The position numbers were made by a program, and so were the translations under genes. From NCBI GenBank assembly GCA_028023455.1, contig JAQFVV010013311.1:62001-126000 (forward strand): 64,000 bases of DNA, read 5' to 3'. Positions within the stretch are counted from its first letter, which is position 1, and every line of letters starts with the position of its first letter. Of the stretch, positions 36,579 to 46,696 are shown piece by piece. The stretch is from Epiperipatus broadwayi. Lineage: Eukaryota; Onychophora; Udeonychophora; Euonychophora; Peripatidae. The notes beneath the pieces were generated by a model, which ran no database searches, had not been told where the DNA came from, and saw only the letters and a program-made list of their open reading frames with translations.

Positions 36579-38960
36579 CGCGATTTCTAGCTAAATTTCT
36601 AGAAATATGCCGTTTCCACGGCCGCACCCAAATCTTTAAGCATTCTTTCTAAAAGAAATCCTAAAAAGATTGTTAACTCGGAGTTCAGTCTACTTTCTAT
36701 GATAAAATCTAGAAAGAGTGTTAACTCAGCTTAGCGGCTAACGGTGTGGCTTTTTCCGATGCTAAAAGCAGAGGAAAATGCCGTAGTTGTTTGTGTCATG
36801 CACTATATCGTAATGCTGCATTATGTATTTTATGTAACAATATCATACAAGGGTGGGTTAATTTGATCGTGTCAAAATTATTTAAAATTTCATCGGTGCC
36901 TTTTTTTTTTAAGACCAATTGATGTACTGTTACATTTTATCAATTTTAACAGTATCGTGATTGTTCCTCATAAATTTATATTCCTCTTAAATTTTCAATT
37001 AGGGTGGAATAGCGTAAAAATTTAAAAATCACGCTTTGAGTCACATTTTAGCGAGAAATTTTCCAAGACAAAAAGTATGGCTAATTCCCACAACAGAAAA
37101 CTTGAAAAGATGGGAATTGCCAGACACAGAAGCCAGCACTGGGATATTTCTACAGCAGAAAAAAAGAAAAAAAACATCCTGCTGCTGAAAGAAAAGATTG
37201 GATTGTGTGGCAAATACATGCAGATTTGAGGTCCAAAAACATCTGCCAATGGAAATATTCACTTCGTAAAGGCAAGCTTGTTTGAGGGATTCTAAATGGC
37301 CTCCGTCAAATGTCAAAAATAAAAGAAGTAACTTCAATTTTTATTTAAATGTACATCTCTTCTTCTCCCGATAATTGTTGTCATCAGCAATCAAATGTAA
37401 AATAAAAGAAGTAACTAAAATTCTTATTTAAACATAGCCCCAAAAACCCCTCTTCTCCCAATAATTGTTGTCATCGGCAATCAAACGGTCAAATAAAAGG
37501 AACGTCAATTATTCTGTAATCATATAGAAAAAAACAAAAAACCCTCCCACTAATTGTCATCGACAATCAAATATAAACCAATCAAAGTAAGACAGCAAAT
37601 TATTAGTTAAGCATAACCCAAATTACCATTTGAACGTACACCGAAAAAGACCCGCTCTTGTCAATCAAAATTAAAGAAACCTAGACTATTATTGTCCCAT
37701 TGTCAAATCGAATATTAATTGGGAAAACTCAAATAATTTATAAATGAAAAAAAAAAAGAAAGTCAAATCGGTTTTCAATCAAATGGTAACCGATAAAAGT
37801 AACTTAAATTTTGATTTAAACATACACACAAACAAAAAAAAAACAAACGCAAAACCCTTTCTCCCAATAATTGTTGTCAGCAATCAAATGTAAAAAATAA
37901 AAGGAACGTACAATTATTCTTTAATCGTAAACAAAAATACCCCTCCCACTAATTGTTGTCAGCAATCAAATGTAAAGCACTAAAAATAAGGTAAACCGAT
38001 TATTTTTTAAACGTAACCCAAATTACTATTTGAACATACACCGAAAAAAGACCCGCTCTTGTCAATAAAAATGAAAGAAAACCACAACAACTATTATTAT
38101 CCCATTGTCAAAAATATTAGGTTTTGGGCAAACCAAAAACATAATTTATAAACAAACAAAAAAAAAAAAAAGTCAAAACCGTTGTCGATCAAATATAACC
38201 GATAAAAGTAACTTCAATTTTGATTTAAACATACACAAAAAAACAACCTCTTTAGCTCCCAATAATTGTTGTCGGCAATCAAATGTAAAATAAAAGGAAG
38301 GTATATTAGTCTTTAATCATCACCCAAAAACACCCACCCCTCTCACTAATTATTGTCAGCAATCAAATGTACACCAGTACTAAAAGTAACGTAAACTACT
38401 ATTCTTTAAATGGTTACACCCCTTCTCCCAATAATTGTTGTCTACAATCATACACACAAAAAAACACCCCTTCTCCCAATAATTAGTGTCGGCAATCAAA
38501 TGTAAACCGATCAAAGTAAAGGTTTTAATTTTTATTTAAACATACATACACACGCGAAAAAAAAAAAAACACTTCTCCCAATAATTGTTGTCGGCAATCA
38601 AATGTAAACCTATCAAAGTAATGTAAATTATTATTTAAAGGTCCATCAAAAAAACCCTTTCTCTCTTGAATTTTGTCAATCCAATTTTACAAAAACAGTA
38701 ATACTATTATTAAAAAAACACAAATTACTATTTGAACACACACCAAAAAAGACCCTTTGGTAAAAAAAAAAAAAAAAACTATTATTATCCCATCGTCAAA
38801 AATATTATTTGGGAAAAATAATTCAGAAATGAAAGAAAGTAAAACAAACAAAAAAAAAAGTCAATATTAATAGAGAATCGCTAGCCCGGGAACGTTATAT
38901 TAATGTGTTTTTTGGTTAGAAATAGCACCTCTAGTGGCTAACACAAAGGATCAGATGACA
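36579..38960. mobile_element. unclassified insert inside the LTR3 5' LTR
   Basis: The 3' LTR of the same element is continuous here (CTCATAAGGCAGG..AAGTGAATTCC), while the 5' LTR is split after CTCATGAGGC and resumes at AAGTGAGTTCC. The insert therefore arrived after LTR3. The left portion (36579-37350) is unique sequence with the palindrome ATTTCTAGAAAT near 36594. The right portion is a minisatellite. GCGATTTCT at the left edge and AGAATCGC near 38875 could be inverted ends, but about 80 further bases of foreign sequence follow the latter. About 35 bases of LTR appear deleted at the junction. Confidence 0.6.
37353..38830 (+). repeat. minisatellite with higher-order structure
   Basis: Degenerate tandem repeat of about 85 bases with core CTCCCAATAATTGTTGTC followed by GGCAATCAAATGTAAA, an A-rich AAAAGTAAC stretch and TTATTTAAACATACAC with an (A)n run. 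Cores start near 37365, 37458, 37546, 37863, 37946, 38258, 38341, 38426, 38474 and 38576. Variant subunits (GACCCGCTCTTGTCAAT near 37650, 38050; TATTATTGTCCCATTGTCAAA or its variants near 37690, 38095, 38775) recur in a fixed order, giving a larger period close to 400 bases. Confidence 0.8.
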
Positions 38961-39137
38961 ACCGAAGTGAGTTCCATACTCCGCATGACTATTTCAGCAT
39001 TCAAGTCTATCAACTGTTTTAACTAATGTGTGTATTTTTTTTGTACTAATAAAATTGTACATATTAATTGCTGAGTAGTTGTTTTTTTTGTGTCTGTTGG
39101 TTTGAAAACAAACCTGTAAGCCTAACCAAACAGAACA

Positions 39138-39655
39138 GATTTTAGCACAGTGACAGAGAAATTTTTCCCTTATGGCTGGAAAAATTATAGAATAAACTAT
39201 GCCAGTTAAAACAGATCTGGTGCAGTCAGACAAACAATTTTTCCCTCATGGCTGGAAAAATTATATTATAAAATATACCAGTTTCAACAGATCTAAATAT
39301 ATGAAATAAATATGCAAGTGCATATTTTGCATATTTGTTTTATTATTTTTCTTTTTGACAAAATTTATGTTCCTGTAATTTTATTAGGTGATTTTTTTAA
39401 AAGGAAAAAAAACTCCATAAAACTGTTGAATAAAAGTGACTGCAAACATAAAGGTGTGTCAATTTGAAGCTGCAACCAATCATGAGAGCTTTACTCACAA
39501 GACAGTGACAAAGGCTCACTCTATTGGTTTAAAAGATTCGATGAGTTACTTACAATAATGTAACTAATATTTACTAGGGTAATAAACCTTTAAGCATGTG
39601 CACTTGAAAATACAAAGATAGGGACCTCTACAGGTCTTAACAACAAGCTTACTCT
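39138..39655 (+). other. LTR3 leader with a small duplication
   Basis: Non-coding leader between the 5' LTR and gag. A segment of about 60 bases around TTTTTCCCTTATGGCTGG (39163) is repeated at 39238 as TTTTTCCCTCATGGCTGG, both followed by AAAAATTATA and an ACCAGTTT..ACAGATCT motif. No certain primer binding site was identified directly after the LTR. Confidence 0.55.
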
Positions 39656-40226
39656 TTGGAAGAAAACCAAAATAATAATATGGCTAAAGCAATTGGCTCT
39701 ATGGAATCTTTTGATCTGGCTCATTCTGAGAGCTGGCCAAATTATAATGAGCATCTGATTTTTTATCTACAAGCTAATCAGATAAAAAAGCCTAAGGTAA
39801 AATTAGCTTCACTAATGGACCATAATAGGTTCCAAATGTACAATATACTCAAGTCTCAATCTGCAGCAGTAACCTCAGCTGAGCTGGATTTTGATAGAGA
39901 ATTGACAATTCTCACAGAGTATTTTTTTCCTAAACCCTTGACAATAATGAAGAGATACCATTTTAGTCTCAGCATACAAAAACAAGATGAAACAGCCTAG
40001 TGAATTTGCAATACAAATCCGTATATTAGCCTTGAAGTACAATTTCAAAGACTTCATGAATGAAGCACTTTGTGATCATTTTATTTGTGGCATAAATGAT
40101 CACAATTTGAGGCTGAAAATGTTAATGATTCCAGACCTAGATTTTGAGACAGCAGTAGCTCAGGCAGGACTAGCAGAAACAATAGCTAGTCAAGCTAACC
40201 CATTAAAAAAAACTTACAAAGTATGA
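39656..40226 (+). pseudogene. gag: LTR3 gag, frameshifted
   Basis: Two overlapping frames together cover a Gag-like protein. The first (39656-40000, 114 residues, ATGGAAGAAAACC start) contains FDLAHSESWPNYNEHLIFYL and ILTEYFFPKPLTIMKRYHF, typical of the gag of mdg/gypsy elements that act without a recognisable matrix domain. A frameshift near 39990 moves the reading to 39987-40226 (EFAIQIRILALKYNF, DHFICGINDHNLRLKML, DLDFETAVAQA), the C-terminal capsid part. The order and spacing are normal, so a single lesion separates the two halves. Gag-only particles cannot be made from this copy as it stands. Confidence 0.7.
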
Positions 40227-40227
40227 A

Positions 40228-40491
40228 GTGCAAAAAATTAAGCATAACCTTGGGTCACCCAAATACACAGTCATCTCAGAGAACACATCAAATAGTCCAT
40301 GGCTTTGTTATAGATGCAATGAGCACATGCACCTGCATACAGAATGCCCATACTGCAAAGCAACATACATGTTTTGCAAGCGAGTCGGACCTATAAAGGC
40401 AGCATGTTTGAAATTAAAAAGACAAACAGCCAAGTCTATTCCTAAAAACAGTAAAGGCACTTATAAAAAAATAAGTAAGTTGCCTGTATAA
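40228..40491 (+). pseudogene. LTR3 nucleocapsid zinc knuckles
   Basis: An 87-codon frame in a third register directly follows the gag piece. It carries one intact CX2CX4HX4C knuckle (residues C27, C30, H35, C40: CYRCNEHMHLHTEC) and a second in which the first cysteine is tyrosine and the histidine is proline (YMFCKRVGPIKAAC). The knuckles normally bind element RNA. Out of frame with gag, so this is decay of one polyprotein. Confidence 0.7.
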
Positions 40492-40526
40492 ACCATACCA
40501 GAGATAACAAGTCTGGGTTTATACAC

Positions 40527-40934
40527 ATGGTCATAATTAATAATACACCAGTCAAGATGGAACTTGATACAGGGTCAGCAGTGTCTATAGTTTCAAGAAA
40601 GACCTGGACAATCATTAATAAAAAGAATAAATATAAACTGCACCCTTGCAGTAGATCTATATCAGACTATCAAGGGAATAAAATCAAACTGTTGGGTCAA
40701 ACAACAGGAAAAATTACTATGCCTAACAAAACTATATACCTACCACTGGTAATAACATTAGATAACCATAGTGATTTAATAGGCCGTGACTGGTTCGGTC
40801 ACTTAGGATTCAAAGTGGGAAAAGTAAAGCAGATCACAATATTATCAAAGATAAAATCTGACTTCTCAGAAGTCTTCAACAAAAAGCTGAAACCTGATGC
40901 CAAACTTCAACTAGAAGATAAAGACAAAATATAA
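40527..40934 (+). pseudogene. LTR3 aspartic protease and start of pol linker
   Basis: A frame of 135 codons with a retropepsin fold signature: MELDTGSAVSIVS (active-site D14-T15-G16-S17), then IKLLGQTTG, LPLVITLD and the C-terminal LIGRDWF motif (about residues 84-90). After the protease the text SDFSEVFNKKLKPDAKLQLE is the linker that in gypsy elements leads into reverse transcriptase, but the frame stops at 40934 and the reverse transcriptase does not follow. The active-site residues are intact, so the protease piece itself is well preserved. The upstream frame is broken. Confidence 0.75.
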
Positions 40935-41306
40935 CTCCAAATAGGGACACAAATACTATGTCATATGTACTATGGATGCACAAAATGGATACCAGCAGTG
41001 ATGACACAAATAAAAGGTCTCTGAACTGTCCTGAAAAAAAGGTAAACAGAAGATGGCCATCATCATCATCACCATCACAACCAGCTAAGACTCAACCACA
41101 CATCAGAAGCTAACAAGAGCAGTGATCAACCTGGCATGAGTACCTCAAGCAATGAAAATGAACAACAAAATCAAGACAGCATCGAATAACCAGAAACAAG
41201 TTCTCTAGTAGATGAAGAAGACAGGTACAGCAATCAACCAGAGAAACCAAGAAAGTGGACAATATGTCATCCAGTGCATTTCCATGATGATATTCTACAG
41301 GGCTAA
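40935..41306 (+). pseudogene. LTR3 pol tail after an internal deletion
   Basis: Directly after the pol linker comes Q-, S- and P-rich sequence ending in a 24-codon frame (41232-41303) that reads PEKPRKWTICHPVHFHDDIL before TAA. This matches the basic C-terminal tail typical of gypsy integrases (RRSxRxRRxPxRF type). Reverse transcriptase, RNase H and the integrase core, normally about 2.5 kb, are missing between it and the protease. Confidence 0.5.
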
Positions 41307-41310
41307 TTTT

Positions 41311-41325
41311 AGCCAGGGGGAGGAA
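41311..41325 (+). promoter_or_regulatory. LTR3 polypurine tract
   Basis: AGCCAGGGGGAGGAA lies flush against the 3' LTR start TGTCATATC, the classical plus-strand primer position. Confidence 0.85.
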
Positions 41326-41917
41326 TGTCATATCTGACCCTGTTTTCAGAAGTGGACTGTTTCAGATTCCTTACCTGATTGGCTAGCACCCTGCTGCTAG
41401 CCAAAGGGATTAAAACCTTTTCTGGGGTTCACACACCAAATCCGCATGTTTCCAGTAAGGTAGGGGATCTGCCATTAAATAGTCAGTCTTTTGGAGGCAA
41501 GGCAAAGAACAATTACTTCTGTTAACCTGAATGACAGAACATGCTCTTCATTAAACCTTCTGCCACCAGCAAAAGTATTTATCTAGTCATTATCGCGACA
41601 TCCATGCAGTGAGGCAAGTCCACCTACGGACTGGAAACTGCTACATCTGAATTAGAGCCAACTTGAGGCAAGCTAAATACATAGCTGAAAGAGTCTTACC
41701 AGAGCTCATAAGGCAGGCTAATCATTTAGCTAAAAGTGAATTCCATACTTCACACGACTAACTCAGCATTCAAGTCTATCAACTGTATTTATTAATTTGT
41801 TTAACTAACATGTGTATATTTTTTGTATTAATAAAATTGTACATATTAATTGCTGAGTACTTGTTCTTTGTGTCTGTTGATTTGGAAATGAACCTGTAAG
41901 TCTAACCAAACACAGCA
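41326..41917 (+). repeat. LTR3 3' LTR with poly(A) signal
   Basis: The continuous LTR copy. AATAAA at about 41830 is followed by GT-rich CTTGTTCTTTGTGTCTGTTG, a good cleavage and polyadenylation context; the 5' LTR has the same at about 39048. The inverted GGCTAGCA/TGCTAGCC hairpin near 41382-41402 is present in this LTR and partly lost in the 5' copy. Confidence 0.8.
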
Positions 41918-42003
41918 GATCATTCATCAAATTATCTTAATATTATCTCTAGTAGTGATTTGTACTCATGGAAAGTGCACTTTTAGATAAGCTAGACATA
42001 GCA

Positions 42004-43455
42004 GTGGGGTTCAAGTGTTCTAAAATGCACATGATGGAAATCAGAAATTTCTCTTTTCATATGGCTGCTTGGAGATGTTGAGTTTGCAGATTCACATCTA
42101 AATACTAAGGTTGGTGTTGTTTGCATAATAGATGAATAAATGCTATGTCAAATTAAATTCAGTTTTGGCTGCTACAGATCCATGGGTGATGTCTTTCTTC
42201 TCCCGATGTAACATCACACTTAGCGATGCATAATTGTATGTATTTCCATTAGTGTAGTTAATAAAAGTTTATCGAGTTGATTGGCAAGTGAGATATTTGC
42301 TATTAGATATTTCAAGTTAGAGTTGATATACTGTCCGTGTTAAACTTGAATATATTCTGGAAAGATTGAATAATTTAAAACACTTTTTGAGATTTTTAAT
42401 TTAGAATCCCTTAGTTGGCTGGGTTTGAGTCTATATACTTTTAATTTAGCTTTAATCCATATCCTATGAACTATTTTCATTTAATATTTTTATTTTGATG
42501 GCAGCAGATTTTTGTGTTCGAAAAACAAGTTCGATTCTTCTGCTCAAAATTTGTATATATTGATTAGCCGAAAATAGTTTTTGGTTCTGAGAACGTTGTT
42601 TGTTTATATCTTTTGCTAATCATCAAAATGAGTTTGTTCTCTTTGGACTTCAATTTAAAGGTTTTCAAACAGCAGGCTCATGTATTTGATTAATTATTTA
42701 GGTCATTTGTTATAGTTCATGTGTATATATGATAGATTAGTGACAATATAAAAAAATGTTTATTTCTTTCCTTTAAAAGAATATTTTTTTAATTCTTTGC
42801 ATGCATCTAATGTGTGTAAATTAACGACACGAAAGGTTTCCGTATTCTTTTTACATGAGTAAGAATAATTGTAGTATATATATATAAAATGAAACTTAAT
42901 CTAAGGATGCTAAATTTTCAGCAATCACAACTATGACAATATCCATTTCATGTAAATATCTTAATGATTATTAATAACTATTTAGTAAATTAGATATTAT
43001 TATATCATTTATCAATTAAATTTTCATCAAAAATCAATATATTTATTATTATTAAAGTTAAAAACATGGATTCCATTTCTTCTTTTTTCACGTGTAATAT
43101 CTTAATAAATAATAATAAATATTTTTACAGTTCTTCATTCATTAATACCAGCATATAATTGGAATTGTAGTGAAAATTAATGAATAAAAATCTTTTATAA
43201 TACAATTTTAAATAAATCATACATTTAAATTATATACAAATAATAAAAAATATTAAATTAACTAAAAGAAATTTATATATATAAACAAAAAAATACATTA
43301 TTTATCTACCGATTTTTAGTATTTTAACCAGAGGACTGGTTTTCATTTCAACTGTATATATATATATTTCAAAGATAAAGCAAAGTTGTCATAATACATT
43401 TATATCTAACACTTCAAATTTTTAATATTAAATTAAAATTGTATCCACACATGCA
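42004..43455 (+). repeat. array monomer 5, first half
   Basis: Begins at the right flank GTGGGGTTCAAGTGTTC. Same block order as the other monomers. The LTR1 target homologue near 42712-42750 is uninterrupted (TTCATGTGTATATATGATAG). TTTTCAGCAATCACAACTATG and AACATGGATTCCATTTC follow near 42915 and 43063. No gene. Confidence 0.7.
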
Positions 43456-44985
43456 TCTGTATTACATTTTTCTGTCATCATCTTCATTGTTTTCACTATT
43501 CATTCCACTGCAGAATGAGGAACTCTCCAAGTTTAATCAATTTTTGTGATTTACAGACTTTCTTCTCCATATCACACCAACAAAGTTTCGTATTTAATCT
43601 TATCCATCTCATATGAAGTCTCTTTGAGGTCTTTTCCCATTTCATGGGATCGAGTTTAAATCTAAATTATCCAATCATTTCTTTTAGTAATATTTCTATT
43701 CTAGCTCCATTCCAGTCTCTTTATTCTTTCAATGATGATTCACACATACATGTTTGTTTTCTTTTCCTAATACTTTATTTTCAATCCCTTTTTGTTACGC
43801 TAACGTACATTTCTCCATACTTCATCGAGTGATTTGAAGACTGTATTCATCTTCTGGTTGACTGCAAGTTTCAGATGAATTACTAAGAAATGCTATGAAA
43901 AATCTTCAAACATATAAACATATGTTTTTTTATTTCTAAGAAAAGCATGTGAACCAAGTTTATGATTAATTTCATTCGTTATGTTTCCAGCTGTATTAAT
44001 AATCTGACCAATGCATATTTATTATTATTTTTATATTCATCATTATCAATTCTCATTTCCTTTATCTGAGAAAATCCATTGAATATTGGTTTAGTCTTTT
44101 AGCATTTGTTATCTCTTGTAACATTTTGTAAATCTCTATGTATTATTTGCAAAAATAATTATATCATCGACAAAATCTTTATGACGTAAATAAGCACCAT
44201 ACAGTTTTGTTCTCTCAGCCTTTTATTTTAACCCACAAAACACATTTTATAAAACTACTACAAAAAGGTTTGGAGGTATGGAATCACATTGTCATATACC
44301 TTTCTTGATGTTAATTCTTAGTAACACCATATAATCAAATCACTACTATTGTTTTGTGATTAATATTCTTCAAGATGGTAGTCCAAACTTTAATCACTGT
44401 GGAAATACTTATTCTTTCAACTGATTTTATAATGTTTAAATCCAAAATGGCAATTCATATTCATTGGTCCTCTCTATATGTTCTTTTAATACTTGAATCT
44501 GGTCCACTGTGCTACAACAACTTTTGAAACCAGCTTCAACTTTTAATTCGTTTGAGCCCAAAGTTTTCTATTAAGATTTTGCATAAAACAGATAGAAGAC
44601 TGATAGTTCTGTAATTTCAAATATCTTCTTTACCACTTTTTTTAATATCAATTTATTGCTTTCTTTCAATTACCTGGTATATTTTTATCAATTGGACATT
44701 TTGCCAACAATTTTTCTATTTCTTCACCAAAGACATTAATAGTAATTTTATATTTCCTAAAATTTCTTGTGTTTTTTATAGATTTAATTGCATGTCACAT
44801 CTTCATTTACAATGCTGTATAATTCTTTATAGAATTCTTCAACACATTTCATGATGTCATTTTATTGTTCACTGTTTTTCTTTTATTGCTGAAACATCAT
44901 ACTTTCAAAGATATTGGTGTATAATTTTGAAATTTTCATTCTCTTCTATAGCTCTCCATGTCAATTTATAGTTAATAAATGACTA
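43456..44985 (-). pseudogene. RTE LINE remnant in monomer 5
   Basis: Minus-strand 3' half of the LINE, of the longer type as in monomer 2, including the region with TTTATCAATTGGACATTTTG (equivalent to about 48040-48065 of the intact copy). It ends at the constant breakpoint (ATAGTTAATAAATGACTAAACATCACATG). Multiple stops. Confidence 0.75.
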
Positions 44986-46059
44986 AACATCACATGATCA
45001 CTATACAAGTGTTGGTATTTAATGTATAATAGGATGAAATCTTATCTCTCATCTGATGATGATTAGATCTATTCGTAAGCAAGTTCACACCTGTATTTTA
45101 TTTTTAATTTAAAAATCAAACTAATAATGCTTTCCTGCTTCTAATGTATTAATAGTTTAAACCTCCCTTTAATGTATAATAAAGGAAAGAAAGAATTAAA
45201 AAATTATACGTAAAATAACAAAAGAAAATATGTCAACCTGAAGATCAATTAAAGATTCATAAGGAAAATGTCGTAAAAAGATTATAAATGTCCTTATTAA
45301 TCCATTTCATGTTTCTGTTGGTAGAGTTTAAGTGTTTTAGAATGCATATGTTGGAGATTAGAATTTCTCTCTTCATATGTGTTGTTTGGAGATGTTGAGT
45401 TTGCAACTTCATATCTAAGTAGTAAAGTTGATGTTGTTTGCATAATAGATCAATAAATGCTATATCAAATTCAATTCAGTTTTGACTGTTACAGATTTAT
45501 GAGAGGTGACTTTCTTCCCCTGATGTAACTTCAGACTTAGCAATGCATAGTTCTATGTGTTTCTATCAATGTAGTTAATAAAAGTTATTGAGTTGTTTGA
45601 CAAGCAAGATATTTGCTGTTAGATATTTCAAGTTTTAGTGTTGATATACTCTCCAGCTTTGTCTTTAAAATACTCTGGAAAAATTGAATTATTTAAAGCA
45701 GTTTTTAAGATCGTTAATTTAGAATCCCTTAGTTGGCTGGGTTTGAGTATGTATGCCTTTAATTTGCTTTAATCCATATTGTATGAGCTATTTTCATTTA
45801 TTATTTCTACTTTAATGGTAGTAGATTTTTCTGTTAGAATCACAAACTCAGTTTTTCCACTCAAAACTTGTATATGTTGGTTAGACACTGAGAGTTTTGG
45901 TTCTGATTTTTGAGAAAAGATCATTTGTTTATACTATTTGCTAATCACCAAAATGTAATTGTTCTAGTTGGATGTGAATTTGATGTTTTCAAACAGCATC
46001 TTCATTATCATGAATTTGATTAATTATTTAGGTCATTTGTTGTAGTTCATATATATATA
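44986..46059 (+). repeat. post-LINE block and monomer 6 start, empty GTGG site
   Basis: Contains TTTCTGTTGGTAGAGTTTAAGTG near 45311, the empty LTR2 target with one substitution (GTAG). The monomer continues to the (TA)n at 46049-46060, where the next nested insertion starts, the same (TA)n site as used by LTR1. Confidence 0.7.
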
Positions 46060-46696
46060 TATAACGGCCAGGCATTAAAAGACTCTTCCACTATCTGCTG
46101 TACAAGGCACCACCAGGCCATTTAAACCTGGAAAATTTATAATGTAGGCAAATACTTCCTGTTACAATACTATTTTTTTTACTTCAACCAATATGCCCCA
46201 TTCACTAAGCTCACGGAGAAGCTGAGATTTAAAATCTAAATTCCTAAAAATATTTCAAATAAAGAAAAAAAAAGGTAATAAAATAAGCCACTGCCAGTCA
46301 TAATTACACAAACATTTTTTAACGTAAATATATAAAAATAAATTTGAGGAATAAATTATTTAACATTGCTTTTTATTATTATTATTTTTAACTTTATATT
46401 TTGATATCTGGGTAATTTAGCACAGATGGACAATTTATATAGTTTAATATTTTAGAAAGTTGAGCATAGATAGGCTACATAGACTATGCAATTAAACACT
46501 TTTCAAAACATTTAACCTTAGGCTAAAACTTTGCAGCTAAACCAATGCTAGCTTTTTATGTACAGACATAACCAATGCAGCATGAACATGTTAGCATAAA
46601 AACATGCTGACAGGAATGTGCATCTGAAGCATGATATTTAAAAAGAATGATCTTTGTCCAGTACAGAAATGAGCATCTGTCTGGTGATGGAATTAT

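Larger units (their letters stand above)
36195..41917 (+). mobile_element. LTR3: complete but reverse-transcriptase-less element
   Basis: The 5' LTR starts TGTCATTTCTGACCC at 36195 and ends AACCAAACAGAACA at 39137, with a large insert inside. The 3' LTR is 41326-41917 (TGTCATATCTGACCC...AACCAAACACAGCA, 592 bases). The target duplication is GATCA at 36190-36194 and 41918-41922, perfect, and the host LTR2 sequence reads AAGGATC.TTCATCAAATT without it. The internal region has gag, knuckles and protease, then jumps to a short pol C-terminal tail. Reverse transcriptase, RNase H and integrase are absent. Confidence 0.85.
30924..42003 (+). mobile_element. LTR2 copy C, with LTR4 and LTR3 nested in its 3' LTR
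   Basis: The 5' LTR is 30924-31665. The internal region (31666-33490) holds gag (31740-32240), knuckle remnants near 32330, protease with DSG at 32593-32601 and the integrase zinc-binding segment near 33230-33310. The 3' LTR starts at 33491 after GAGGGAAGTAA and ends at 42003 (GACATAGCA). It is split by an LTR4 solo LTR (34120-36161) and again by LTR3 (36195-41917). The flanks are GTGG at 30920-30923 and 42004-42007, a perfect four-base duplication. All coding pieces are broken. Confidence 0.75.

Noticed and set aside
37353-38830. Repeats with near-regular spacing as a possible CRISPR array
   Set aside because: The units are degenerate along their whole length, lack constant repeats with unique spacers, and lie in eukaryotic retroelement DNA.
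39656-40934. Programmed frameshifting between LTR3 gag, knuckle and protease frames
   Set aside because: Three register changes, a stop before the protease and a degenerate second knuckle fit decay better; no slippery site plus structure was seen.
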